A stretch of DNA of 64,000 nt, from NCBI RefSeq assembly GCF_023065955.2, contig NW_026622919.1, positions 5,654,501 through 5,718,500 on the forward strand. Reading direction: 5' to 3'. The first letter of the stretch is position 1, and every line of letters begins with the position of its first letter. Below the pieces are notes generated by a model. It saw nothing but the letters and a program-made list of their open reading frames with translations. It had not been told where the DNA came from and ran no database searches. The translations under genes were made by a program, and so were the position numbers. The DNA is from Ursus arctos (lineage: Eukaryota; Chordata; Mammalia; Carnivora; Ursidae). Below are positions 46,001-57,617 of the stretch, piece by piece.

Positions 46001-49000
46001 ATTTGCTCGTGGGGATATGAGGCAGTGATGTGTTTGTCTACGGGCTGCGCTGTAGGAGCAGAGCAAGTGCACGCTCAGGCCCTAGCCAATCTGGGACCAG
46101 GTCTGTTGACGCAATCCCAATCTCTGGATTGTTTCGGAGCCAAGGGGGCTCACACGGGGGAGCTGGAGACTGTGCTCTTCAGCCGGCACTACTGCTATAC
46201 GGGCCTTTCAGTGGCTCCAGGCCGAATCCAGCAGAGTGAGCACAGGGCCCCGGGCAGCCCCCCAACCCTCCGCCTCTGCGTGTAGGGCATACCTTTGGGT
46301 AGTTGGTGCCCAGCTCATCAATTGCACAGAACTGGATCAGCTTCTCGTAGATGCTGAAAGAAGAACAGCAGAAGGCACTGAGCAGGCCCTAGTCCCATGC
46401 CTTGTGTGGCAGCAGATTCTGAGAGATCAGAACCGTCTAGTTCTGGGCTCAGACGGATTCTTTAAACCCAGCTGAACTGTTCCAAGCAAGCTTCCTGACA
46501 GAAGGGGAATCATCCGCTGGCCCGACGTGCATTCTAGGCCTCCCCACTCCCAGAGAGACGGATCATTAGCCAGGGGCCAGGACGGGTATGGTGTCCAGGT
46601 GAGGGCTGCGTTCTTTTGGTCTTATCCAGACATCTGACCTACGGTTTGTGGGGCAGGGTCAGGGCTACCACACACAGGTTCACATAAGGGCCGGGGCAGG
46701 TCCCTGATGTCACCATACTGGACTCTTTCCCACGTGAGCCACCTGCTCAGGGCCTGGATGGAATAAGACCTGGACACAGCTCTGTTCCTAAAACCTGTCA
46801 CCTCCACGCAGTGTCAGTGACAGTTGGGAGAGGAAAGAGGAACCCACAGGGACTGTCTAGTCCAATTTCCTCACTGTAGAGATGAGGAGACTGAGGCCTC
46901 GTGAGGCTGCATGCCTTAGGAGCAGAGCGAGGAGAACCCAGCCAGGCCTCCCAGCTTCCACTCTTCATCCTGGTTTGTGTTGCTGCAGTGGGATCGGAGC
47001 TGGGCCTCTCTTGGACACCGCCACTGGGGCATTCCAGTCCCCAGGCCAACATCAGTGACTCAACTGACCCTGTAGGCCCATGGGAAACTCACCTGGGATT
47101 CCGAAATTCTTTTTTCCTTTGGATAATGTAGTTCATATCCATTCCCTCCTTTATCTTCCGCTCATAAAGCTTCTGGATCTTGTCCTACAGAAGAGAAACG
47201 GAAGGGTGCTTATGACACTGCCCCACCCACTGGCAATCCCGGCCTGTGGTCACATGTGCTGGGTGGACACTTGGGCACAGGAGACCCACAGAGCCATGCA
47301 AAGCCCTACTCCAGCCATACTGTCTTTCTCCACCCAGCCTGTGACCAGTGCTGAGCACAAAGAAGATAAACTGAGACCAGTCGGTTTTCGTTTTGCTTTC
47401 TCCTAACTCCCTCTGGATGGCTGGCAGAGGGAGTAGGAAAAGGTCAAGGCAGAGAAACCACGGAGAAGACAATGGATGAATCCCCCCACCCAATTGGCTC
47501 CTGAATCATTCAAGGAGGATTCAGGCAAAGCAGTGATGGGCAGAGGGGCTCAATGCTGGTTTTGAATTTTAACACGGGGTTGAGTTCTCAGTGGGAGACC
47601 TGGGAAGGCTACGCCCTTTCAGAGGAAGGAAGGAGTAGTGTTTTTTGGATTTGGCCTCACAAACTTCCTACAGTGTCCTTTGTAGGGAGGCTCAGATGGC
47701 CAGTCCCCACGACTTTATTAAGAGGCACTGTCAGGGGTCAAGAGCCTGTCTCATTAAAACTTCCCCCGATCCCTCCTCTAGCTTTCGATGGTCAATAGGA
47801 GAACCACCTGGCAGGGATCCAGGCCAGTCCCATAGGTGTCTCAAGGCCCAGAGATGAGGCCAGCAGCAGATGGCAGCCACACCACCCAGTGTGGGGAGAG
47901 GCCCCAAAAACCCGAGTCTCAGGGCAGAGCCACTTCTGACAAGGAGCAGTGTTACCCAGCACGGCTGGTGCTGGCCCAGGGCAAGGGCTCTCTGCGGCCT
48001 CCCCCACTAGCGGCGACTAAATGCACAGACTCTCCAGAAGGAAAACATTTGGGGCGCTCTTCACCTGCAAGAGGAGGTGGGCAGGGCTGGAGGTCCTGTG
48101 TGACGCCTTTGGGGAACATCAGGAGAGGTGATCCACTCCCTGTGTCAGAAGGCTGAATCTTTCTGCCGAGACCGGCCAGAGGAAGCACTGAAGTGCAGAG
48201 AGAGGTTTGTAATACATTTACCAGGGGAGAGACGACCAAGCGACAAACCTCAACGTTATCTCTTCAAGGGCAAAGCACAGAGGCCTTACACAGAAGGCTT
48301 AGGAAATCAAGGCTGACCTGTATCTTACAGATTACTTTTCTGGGTTTCTTGGGCCATCAGATGGGTTCTCCCATTTCAGATCAACTAAAGTGTTTACTTC
48401 ATGTCATGGTTTCTACCATTAGGAGGATCTAAAATTGAGAAATACACTGAACTTGAAGGCTGAGCCGGCTGGTTGTCTCTGTCTGGCAGACTGCCAGACT
48501 GTCCTTACAGGCTGTGGCTTGTTGCCTGGCGGGGAGATGAGGTGCTGTGCTCACGGACAACTCAGCCAAGGGAGGAGACTTCTGGGAAAGGAAGAGGATC
48601 TGCACGGTGCCCCCAGCCCCGACACTGGCCCTGCCCAGCCAGCTGCATTCTGCAGCCCCAGGTCCCCTTAGTCATCCATCCGTTCGGATGGTGCGGCCAG
48701 AGGTGCCAGCAGAACCTATGGGATCAAGGGTACAGCAGGTGGACTGGGTGCCCATCGCAGGCAGCCCTGGGTGTCTGCCCTTGTCACGAGGTTCCACACA
48801 CAGGGGAACCCACAGAGGGCCAAGGAGAAACAATCACAGGTGCTGGAAAGGAGGTGCAAGGCCCAGCCTCGCCCTCAAGTCCCTGCTCCCAAGGGAGTAA
48901 CCGCACTAAATGCTCCAACTCCTTGGGACTTCAAAACCTCAGGCCAGGTCTGTATGTATTGTTGGGAGAGGAGGACAGGAATCTTACGCACATCAGCGCT

Positions 49001-51237
49001 GTGTTTTTGCATTTCTATAATCTATTTTCCATTCTCATAGTTCCTTGGTTTCTAAGGGAAGTTCCCCACTGGCTCAGCTGGGTTGCACAGAAAATCACGG
49101 TATTTTCTCTGTCTAGGCTTAGGACCCCACTGAGGGCGAGCTGGGGGGTCCCACTCGAACAGCACCAGGTGATGTGGCAGAGGCTGGCTGTGGGCTCAGA
49201 GCAAACTCCTGATGCAGGCTGGGAGAGGTAACCAGGACACGCGGGTGCCTGTCCACCTGGCTGTTTCTTTTACAGCAGGCTCTTAAAGTCAGACCAAACC
49301 GGACACCTGAGCAGCCCTTCTCCCCCAAGTGGGCCATGGTGGCCAAGATCCCCACTTACTTGTAAGTGGTTCGAACACCTGCCAGGGGGCTCGGGTGGGA
49401 TCTTGATTTCATCGGGTGACATGTTCCGGACTCTTTCAGAAAAGGAGGCTGTGAGAGAACAGAGAATTCCTGTCAATGTAGGTTGGGTGGGGGGGGGGGG
49501 CGGGGGAGAGAGGATGGGGGCTAAACACAGATAGTTAGGAAAAAAAAAAAGGCACATAAGACCTTTTCAGGGAGAGAGAAAGGCTATGAGACAGTACAAT
49601 GGCTTTCAGAGTGGCCTCTCTGTCATCTGGGTTGAGATCGAATGACCAGAAGGAGCCAGCATATGCCAACTCGGGGGGAGAGAAGTTCAGGCAGAGGGGA
49701 CAGGTGTCAAGAATGCATGCTACCACGTCCCAGCAGTGAACTTTTCAGGAAAGGGTCTGTCCAGGGTGTGCTGGTGAATGTCTAACAACCCGCTGGGGTG
49801 GGGGTGGGGGGCAGTGGGGGGAGGGGGAGCTTTGATCTGCAGCATCTGCCAGTTTCTGGGGTATCAGCTGATGCTCTTGGTGCTGAACCCAGGCCCAGGA
49901 AGAGGGGAGCACCACTGGCTGACGATGTGAGCCAGCTCCAGCCCCCCACTGGCTATGTTCCTATGACACCTCCCAGGATTCTGGAAGCTCTTGCCCAAGA
50001 CAGAGGAGAAAGAGTTCAGGGTTCCTCGAGGCTTTGGGACTCAAAACATTCAAAACTGCCTTCTTGCATAAATGATATTTTAAAAAAATTACCTGTCGGT
50101 TATTAGCTTTTAAAAATAAGCCAATCAACCCTCCTTTGGTCCACCTCATTCTGGGGAACAAAGGGCCTGATTCTGATGTGAAGAAGCACAACTCCCAAGG
50201 GATAATTCTCTGGGAGATCTGCCACTGCCCACCCAAGTCGCCCGCTCTGTCTGTTCCCTTCCCCATAGCTTCTGGCCCCCCTGGGCCTGTGGAGTGTGCT
50301 CTGGACCACTCAGACAATGCACTGTTTGTTGTAAGATTCTGTCTGTGCTCTTTAAAACATTCCCTCATGAAAAGGACCATACAATGAGCAAACAGCAGGC
50401 GGAGCAGGGTGGGGCAGGATGAAGGGAAAGAATGAACAAACCAGCACCAATAACACCCAGCAAATACTTACTGGGTACCCACTGTGTGCCAGGCCCGGGG
50501 CCAGACTATTTCTTAGCCCGGAGTGGCTGCCTGGACTGGCTGGTGATAGCCTAGCACAGCCTCTGCCTTCTCTCCCAGCGCTGGGTTAATATTTTCTTAG
50601 CAGATAAGGGACTCTGATCTCCACTCAGAGTTTCACTATGACTATACGGAACTCAGTTCTGAGCGGGGCTGAGGGTATGGCTCCGTGGGCTTTGCCAGGC
50701 TCTGTCGCTGCAAAACACGCCTGCCCACACTGCAAAGCCCAACACCTACACGTGCCAACTCCCGTCGTTGGCAGCGGGCTCTCCCTGGATGTGCCCTGAC
50801 AACAGAGCACTAGACCTGCCATTTTGGGTGAGGGCAAGAGGACCGAGATGGGGTGACCTATCCTGTTGTGGACCTGGGATGTCAGTGCAGCCCAAGAGCA
50901 GTTTCCACCAGGGGACTATGTACTCCTCTTTGCCAGGCCCCTTCCTTCTGTCTCAATGACAGCACCCAGATCTAGCTGGAGTTCAAGTCTCATCCTGACT
51001 TCCCCCTCCTTTTCAGCCTTGGGAGGGGCTGGGATTCTCAGCCAGAGCCTCAACACGGCTGCAGAGGCCAGCTGAGAGTGGAACTGCCCGGGGTGAGCTG
51101 GTCCTTGTTATTTCCGGAGGGCAAAAGCAAGGAGCGCCCAGGCAGGCTCTGGACACAAGCAAGGCGGGTGAAGTTCTTCCCTGGGGCAGGGAGAGAGAGG
51201 GAGAGGGATGGGGGGTGGAGAGAGGGAGGGAGGGAGG

Positions 51238-51276
<39 letters not shown>

Positions 51277-54258
51277 TGTGTGTGTGTGTGTGTGTGTGCG
51301 CAGGCGCCCGCTCGCGCAGGACGGAGAGACAAAGAATGCCCTTTGGCATTTGCCAGGAAGCCTTTTGGAAAAACAGGGTGTGACACCGTTGCCATAGCAA
51401 CCCAACCACACTAAGGCTGGAGTGGTATACAGTCTGACAGGGAGGGAGAGCCCCTCCTGAGCTCCCCGGTTGGGAACAAAAGAATTCCTATGAAGTAACT
51501 GGCAAGTGAAGGGACAGTCAGAAAATTAGGTAACAAATTTTCCACAGGTTCTGGGAACAACCTTTCAGTGTTCTTTTTCCTAAATCCCAGCATAATCTGA
51601 AGTAGAAGACATCAAACCCACACGTATGGTCATTGGAGCAGCCACAAAGCCTCAAACCCTTTTCCCAGGAAATCCGTCGAGAAATGTGTCCAGGCACTTG
51701 GGGCAGCCCCAGGTACCATGGCTGCTCTTGGGTGTGCTGGGGGCATTCTAGAAGGGCAGTTGTGCTCAGGATCTGAGAAGTCTACCTCGGTGATTCACCC
51801 CTTGTGCACACCCAAGCCAGGAAACAGTCGTGGTATCCATAGCTGCCAGGTACGAATCTTAGCAGGAGCAGCTCGTCCGGGCTGACGTAATGGTGGGGAG
51901 TAACGAGTGCCTGGGGGGGTGGGTACGGTGGCGCTGGGAGCAGGAAGCAGTGGAGTGCTCTCTAGTTCACCAGAGACCCGGAGAACCCAACTGGATTACC
52001 ACCCCAGGCCACTGTTCCAGGCATGACCAGTGGGGCATGTGGAGGGCATGCGGAGGGCATCGCGCTCAGCTCTGCGAAGCGGCCACGGTGCTGGAGAGAC
52101 CTGTGAGTCAGCTTCTCTGCCGTCACTGGCTCTAGTACACCTGGCGCTGTCTGCATATATGAAAATCCTTCCCATATCGGGGGAGCAACCCCAGAGCTCG
52201 ATCTCAAGAGGTATTAACCAAAGGAGCTGAGTGCAGACAGAGCTCAACTATGACCTTGTCAGTGAGAAAGAGCAGGAGGAACCAAGACTATGAGGCTTCA
52301 AGACCTACTGTGATGGATGGAGAAAGAAACTACGGGGGTAACCCTACAATGAAAGAATATACGTAGCAGTAAAATGAAACTATGGATATGCCCAGTAACA
52401 CGGAAGGGTCTCAAAAACCTACGGTAAGTAAAAGAAGCCAGACAAGAACAAGACGATCATTTCATTTCTATCTATGGTTCTCAACGGGGGCAATTACGCT
52501 CCCCCAGCCCCCAGGGAGACATCTGGCAACGTCTAGAAACATTTTTCCCTGTCACCTCTGGGAGGGGAGAGCGCTAGGGGCATCCTGAAGGTCGAGGACG
52601 CTAAAACACCGTGTTAAACACAGGCGAGGCCCCCACGACAAGGAATTCTCCAGCCCAAAATGTCAAGAGTGCCAAGGCTGAGAAATCCTCATCTTCATGA
52701 AGTTCTAAAAAAGGCAAAACTACAGTGAGGAAAGTAGATCGCTGCTTGCCTGAGGCCAAGGGAGGAAACAGTCTGCAAGGAGAGGGGTATAGGGAACATT
52801 TTGGAGTGATGGAAAAATTTTTTTTTTTAACATTTTATTTTTAAGTTAGCTCTAGGCCCTATGTGGGGCTTGAACTTGTGACCCCGAGATTAAGAGTTGC
52901 ATGTTCCACCGACCGAGCCGGCACCCCCCCGAGTGACGGAGTGTTTTCTACTGTGATTGTGATGGGGGTTAACGTGACTGTATGTATCTGCCAAAGCTCG
53001 CCAAATGGCACAAAGTGGCAAGGAGGGAACAGGTGGAAGTTGCGGAAGGAAAAAGTCGGGGTGGAGGTGGCTGATATGCCCCCCATCCCACTGCTTGCCA
53101 GACACCCCGGCCTCGAGAAGAGCACTCCACTTCCTCTGTCTGCAAAGCCAACAGGTATGTCCCCTGAGGGCCATTTTCTAAGGAGTGAACACTAAGGTCT
53201 AGAAAATTCTGTTTTTTATAGGATTTGAAAGACTCACTCAAGGATAAAGGCAGAATCCTGCTGAGGGTCTGGGCTGGTCATCGTGGTATGTTCCTACCCA
53301 AGCCTTCCTCAGAAAACACATGTAATGGAACAATTTTCAGTTCTTTTAGTTAGGAAAATCAGAACAGGTCCCCACCTCTCACATCCCATGAAAGGATCCT
53401 GTCCAAAAACAGGACAGGTCCAAGGGACTGCAAGCCACAAAGCCTCCATCTGGAAGCATGGGAGTATGTTCTATAGGCCACGTTCGTAGAAGACCCCAGG
53501 TAAGCAGGACCCCTGCTTTGTGAAGGTTAACGGTGCAGGCGGGGAAGGGCAGTCACAGTCACCACAGAGACGGAGGGTCACCCTCTCCGTGAGGTTGGGA
53601 CAGGCTTTGGAAGAGCTGTTACAAAGTCCATGGCCAAACTGACAGAGTTGAGGGACTTTCTAAAAAGGCTTAGGAGGCTGGGGTTAGCACAGGACTGGGT
53701 GACATGTGCGCCATTTTCCAGAAATACAACGGCCCTGCCCTCCCAAGTCACAAAGGATGTGAGACTCTAGGGCTACGAGGCATGTTCCCTCCTGGGGACA
53801 GAGCGAGGTGCCAGCAGAGGCCACATTTGCTCCTTGAGTACACGAATATGCCAGCAGAGCGGGGCGGGGGCGTACAAGGACAGAGGACAGGCCTGGGGCA
53901 GAAGGGGAAGGCGCTCCCAGCTGAAGGAGGCCCTAAATCCATCCTGACAACACTGGCAACTGACCAAAGCCCAATGAAATGCACCATGAATGTGATTTTC
54001 AAAGAAGAATTGTTCCCGGGGTGTCTTACTCAGACATCTTAGGAAATGCCAAAGCCCCGAGAGAGCACATGAAGAGAGGGCTCTCAGCAGAACAGCGGCC
54101 TTGGCTGAAGCAGAGAGAAGCCCCATGCAGTGGCAGGCCCGGGCATGGCGGGAAGCCAGTTCACTCTGGGCAAGGCTCAGACATCTGCCCCCGAGACTCC
54201 CCCTGGGGTACTTACCAACTAATTCCTGAGGATCTCGCTTTTCTACTTCTGGGTTATC
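42838..54258 (-). CDS. SAP30BP: SAP30BP, SAP30-binding protein, 3' part (eight exons)
   Basis: SAP30BP (HCNGP) is a nuclear protein known to bind SAP30 of the SIN3 histone-deacetylase complex and to act in transcriptional repression and pre-mRNA splicing. Eight minus-strand coding exons join in one frame to 663 bases, giving 220 residues and a stop. This fits residues 89-308 of the 308-residue human protein. Visible: the HCNGP core (ASFSERVRNMSPDEIKIPPE, DMFDPHGWSEDSYYEAL), a basic helix (KAQKIEMDKLEKAKKERTK), a Thr-rich stretch (GTTTNATATTTTTASTAVA) and a C-terminus rich in Thr, Val and Lys ending KKAKQ. The first 88 residues (acidic N-terminus) are encoded right of the window; I searched 54.3-64.0 kb for them and saw none. 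Confidence 0.97.
43313..43397 (-). CDS. SAP30BP: SAP30BP exon (Thr-rich)
   Basis: 85 bases. Encodes IEFVTGTKKG and TTTNATATTTTTASTAVA. Acceptor CCCTCCAG, donor G|GTAGGA. The ACC-repeat codons make this a plausible length-variable site. Confidence 0.95.
43580..43739 (-). mobile_element. SINEC, antisense
   Basis: TTTTTAAGTTGGGGGAGAGG, CTCGATCTCACGACCCTGAG and GACTGAGCCACCCAGGTGCC. Confidence 0.9.
43830..44021 (-). mobile_element. SINEC, antisense, with duplication
   Basis: The reverse complement is a full carnivore SINE. CTGAGGAGAGTCTTCC (43814-43829) and CTGAGGAGAGCCTTCC (44022-44037) are the target duplication, 15 of 16 matching. Confidence 0.95.
44857..44915 (-). CDS. SAP30BP: SAP30BP exon (basic helix)
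   Basis: 59 bases. Encodes KAQKIEMDKLEKAKKERTK. Acceptor CTTTGTAG, donor AAA|GTGAGT. Confidence 0.96.
45774..45825 (-). CDS. SAP30BP: SAP30BP exon
   Basis: 52 bases. Encodes DMFDPHGWSEDSYYEAL, part of the conserved HCNGP domain. Confidence 0.96.
46293..46353 (-). CDS. SAP30BP: SAP30BP exon
   Basis: 61 bases. Encodes IYEKLIQFCAIDELGTNYPK. HCNGP domain. Confidence 0.96.
46855..46935 (+). mobile_element. MIR SINE fragment
   Basis: TTTCCTCACTGTAGAGATGA with GGAGACTGAGGCC, in a SAP30BP intron. Confidence 0.55.
47093..47184 (-). CDS. SAP30BP: SAP30BP exon
   Basis: 92 bases. Encodes DKIQKLYERKIKEGMDMNYI and IQRKKEFRNP. HCNGP domain. Confidence 0.96.
47185..49359 (-). other. SAP30BP: SAP30BP intron, about 2.2 kb, unique sequence
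   Basis: No young repeat, exon or RNA gene is recognised. A long plus-strand open frame here (48473-49231) has no recognisable protein signature. Confidence 0.7.
49360..49448 (-). CDS. SAP30BP: SAP30BP exon
   Basis: 89 bases. Encodes ASFSERVRNMSPDEIKIPPE and PPGRCSNHLQ, the start of the HCNGP domain. Confidence 0.96.
50455..50515 (+). mobile_element. MIR SINE fragment
   Basis: CAAATACTTACTGGGTACCC and ACTGTGTGCCAGGCCCGGGG, the MIR 5' core. Confidence 0.65.
51207..51300. repeat. Composite (GA)n-(TG)n microsatellite
   Basis: GGGAGGGAGGGAGGGG-like lead, about 35 bases of GA, then about 27 bases of TG ending GCGCAGG. SAP30BP intron. Confidence 0.95.
52472..52690 (+). mobile_element. MER20 hAT-Charlie DNA transposon
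   Basis: Reads TGGTTCTCAACGGGGGCAAT, GACATCTGGCAACGTCTAGA, AACATTTTTCCCTGTCACCT and ends GCCAAGGCTGAGAAATCCTC, which is the MER20 order from end to end, diverged. Confidence 0.85.
52820..52928 (-). mobile_element. Old short SINEC variant, antisense
   Basis: AACATTTTATTTTTAAGTTA, CTATGTGGGGCTTGAACTTG and CCCCGAGATTAAGAGTTGCA. Confidence 0.8.
54216..54258 (-). CDS. SAP30BP: SAP30BP exon (first seen in this window)
   Basis: 43 bases. Encodes DNPEVEKRDPQELV, equal to human residues 89 onward. It begins in phase 0 after CTTTTGCAG. Upstream exons lie beyond the right edge. Confidence 0.94.
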
Positions 54259-56988
54259 CTGCAAAAGAGAAACAAATACAGGGAGGTAAGCCCGGGACTC
54301 CTGACCCGCAGTTCCTGTCTTCACTGAAACCACTCAGGATTTTAAGGGGAGAAAAGGTACAAGCAACACAAGGAATCCAAGAGCGAGCCGGTGCTTTGGG
54401 GGCCTTCTGGGACCCCTGAACCTCCTACGCTCCCTCCCCCATCATCAGAGCAGCCAAGATGCTCCAGAAGCCTGCTTCAGTCTCTCCTCCACGGCCTCCA
54501 GCAGGGACCGATACCCACCAATGCCAGCCGTCCATGTCCTGGGCACCTGGACACCGTCTCCCCGGGGGCCTGGTCAGCCCTCCCCGAACATGCCACCCCT
54601 ACCTGGAACTGAGGAAGCAAGAGACGGCAACTTTATAAACGAGAATCCCAAGACTAAAGCACAAGAGACTATCTGCTCCCAAGAGATTGTTCTCACTTTC
54701 AGTTCAAGCAGAAAGGGGAGACTTGATCATCAGGGGGTAGCTCACGGAACCCTGGAGCAGGCAGGAACCCTGGGCCTTTAATAAGTGACTGCCCAGGTCT
54801 CAGAAAGGCCCTGGCACGGGGGCAGCTTCTCTCCTGGGCTCACCTTTTTGGCTCTTTACATTGGCTTTATTTCTCTCCAAAGAAAAGGCAAACTTCCGCC
54901 CCGCAACACCCACTTCTGCAGGCCCTTCAGGACTGGCCCAGTGCACAAACTTAAGGGCAAAGGTTTCTTATCGAGACTGTTTTTCTGGAGTTGCTCTGTA
55001 TTTCACTGCCAGAGTAAGTGCTTCATCTAAACCAAATCCACCTGGAGAAGGCTACAGTCCCAGCCCCCAGCCCCCAACGCAAGCCTGGGCACAGCAGGCG
55101 AGGAAGGCCTTCCCTTGCTTCCATTGTCCCAAATGTCCACCGGCAACAACATACCTATCTTCCCTATCTCGGGGCGAAACCCGGCCCCTCACACACAGTC
55201 ACACCAGGGCTCTCAAGTGCCACCACATACTAAGGATCAAAGTGGCAGAAGCTGGGCTCACAGGAAGTTGTTGGATCTCATTTCTTTTCCCTCTGGTTGG
55301 TCGGGGGGTGGTGGTGGTGGAGACAAAGGCAGTAACAGCTCTGGAACAAAATGGGCACATGGGCACATGGCCGCAGCTGCAGAGCTCTGCGTACTCCACT
55401 CACGTGCAGAAATGTTACACCAAGTAACACTGCAGAAAGGAAGGGACCAGGAGGCCACCGAAAGCCCCCCCATGCTATGGCTTCATGCCAAGAGCAGAGG
55501 ACAAGTTCTTAACCCCCTTCCCCAAAAGTCCCTCCTGATTCTGGGACAGGCCCAAACCCCTCCCTCTTCTGAACACTCAGCTATTCATTCGACCTGGATG
55601 GGCATAACGTCCAGGCCAGGCTGCTTAGCAACCTGTCTCCCCCAGCCACCCGCCCCCTGCCAGTCAGGTGGGCAAAGAGGAGGCAGGCCTGTGCTAGGGA
55701 ACAGAGGGGTTGGGGGGCGTTCCTGGAGGCCTGCCATGCCAAATTCAGGTTGGTCATCAATCAGCTGCTCTACAGAGAGTGCCCGTCTCCAGGGGCCCCA
55801 CAACAATCCCTTTGTAGCGGTGACTCCGGAGGAACCAGTGTTAAAGAGTGTGGCAGCAACAAAACCTGGGCCTGTAAAAGGTCCTTAAATTTTCCCTCTA
55901 GGGGACAGCTTTCTGGGTGCTAATTGTGGGAAAACATCAGTTGGGTACATCCTACCTCCCCTCCCCAACCAGTTGGTGGTATTCCAAGGACTGATGTTAA
56001 CCACTCAAAGGCCCCTGGGGGCTCCTTCCTAAAGCACCGCAGGGCACTAGCCTCAGCTGACCCCTGACCCGAGGAAGGAGGCAAGACAGCCACGTGGGAA
56101 TTCCACCGGGTCCACTGCTCCAGAGGCACAGGAAGTTAGTCACCAAACACAGTGTCTCTTCTACAGAGAAAATATGCGTTCACCTGAAGGCTCCTGGGGC
56201 AGGGTGAAGGGCTGTGAGCCACCCTGGGCCTCCAGCAGCCTGTGCCCCCAAGCAATGGGAGGGGCCGGGGATTCCTGCATTTCACAAGGTCCTTGCCTGG
56301 CTTAGCTGGGGATGTTTTGTCACATCTCAGGGAGAAAGGCAATGTTGGGGCAAAATCACCAACAGGAAGGTGTTCCCCCCACTTTCAGCCTTTCCTTTTT
56401 TGGCTTGGTTACTCATTCTTTCAAATTAATCTTTCTGCACAAACACAAAAAGTGATAAAGTTGATAGTTGGTTTCAATTGGCCAACTGGTCTTCTTTGCT
56501 TTCTTATTCTTACAGCAATGCGTGCGCGCGCACATGCACGCACACAGGTGGGGCGTGTCCAGGGTGCACCTGGAGCCCCCTGGAGCTATGCACTCCTACT
56601 CAACCCCAAGCCCAACATCCCCAGGAACACCCCGTCCCCTGCAGTGGAATTCAGCTCCGTGATCCCTCCAAGCAAAGTGCCAACCTATGAACCATGGACC
56701 CAACTCTAAGCGCAAGAAGATTCTTTTGCCTTAAGAGAATTCTATGAACTGAAAATATAAATGAGCCACCACGGCCTGGGAGCCATACAGTTTTGCACAA
56801 AGTTCTCCTGTAAAGACTCTGGAATCTGTGGCTCTTCAGATCCCTCCTCTGGGTCACAGCCACCCAGGGGACTCCTAGGCCCCGACAATGAAACAATGGG
56901 AATCTGTGCCTCCTGGTGGCCACACCTTGTTAGGTTTTAGAATGTAATTCTTCTGTCCTCCTGTGAGCCTGCTGCGCTCCTGGCCAAG

Positions 56989-57617
56989 ATGCCCCCAAAG
57001 AAGGCGGCCAAAAACGCAGGTTCTTTTGGATCCAAAAGCAGTTTAACCCCACATCCTCCCCCCGAGCATGAGAAGGACGCTCAGTTCTGCTTCCCACTGA
57101 AGGACCTGGAGCCAAACACCAGTGTCCTTGGAAGGTGGATGAGCCCAGGACTTCAGACAATGCTGAAGAACCATCAGCAAGGAAGGCGAGAGCTGGGGGG
57201 GGGGGTCTGCTGAGATCACGGAGGAAGGCTGTCAAATACCACAAAGGTGGTTTTTGGGGCCATTTACCCTCAACTGTCCAGCGAGGTAAATTTCATCCAA
57301 TAAAAGCAGCCTCGGGGGAAGACAGTCCTGGGGGGTGGGGGTGGTCCACACTCAAGACGAAGACCTAGAGAGACACCCCCCTACCAGTCATGCCTCAGAT
57401 ACCAAAAAATTCAGTACAAAATGAACCAAGCACCCATGCTAGTTATTTCGGAAGGCAGCCACCAGAAACATGTGATGGAATATTCAATATGACAGAGCTA
57501 CAGAGAGACAATGGAAGATTCACATTACTAAACTGCCAGTCGTTCAAGACAACGGTTATACAAAACCCACCATCGGTTCTCTCTGTGCCCCCAAGGAGGC
57601 CGAAAGGCAGCAGTTAG
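56989..57617 (+). pseudogene. Decayed coding-like block, possible processed pseudogene, unidentified
   Basis: An ATG in good context (CCAAGATGC) opens MPPKKAAKNAGSFGSKSS and KDLEPNTSVLGRWMSPGLQT, stopping after 74 codons. Two more open stretches follow in other frames (RRKAVKYHKGGFWGHLPSTV near 57215-57280, TELQRDNGRFTLLNCQSFKT near 57490-57550). They read like one protein broken by frameshifts, intron-less and antisense to SAP30BP. I do not recognise the parent. No poly(A) tract or duplication is visible, so retrocopy origin is inferred. Confidence 0.35.

Larger units (their letters stand above)
49449..54215 (-). other. SAP30BP: SAP30BP intron, about 4.8 kb
   Basis: Holds a MIR head (50455-50515), a GA/TG composite microsatellite (51207-51300), a MER20 DNA transposon (52472-52690) and an antisense SINEC fragment (52820-52928). 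No exon is seen. Confidence 0.8.

Noticed and set aside
48473..49231. A 252-codon plus-strand open frame in a SAP30BP intron
   Set aside because: No recognisable domain, and the composition looks like ordinary intron. No splice or poly(A) context supports it.
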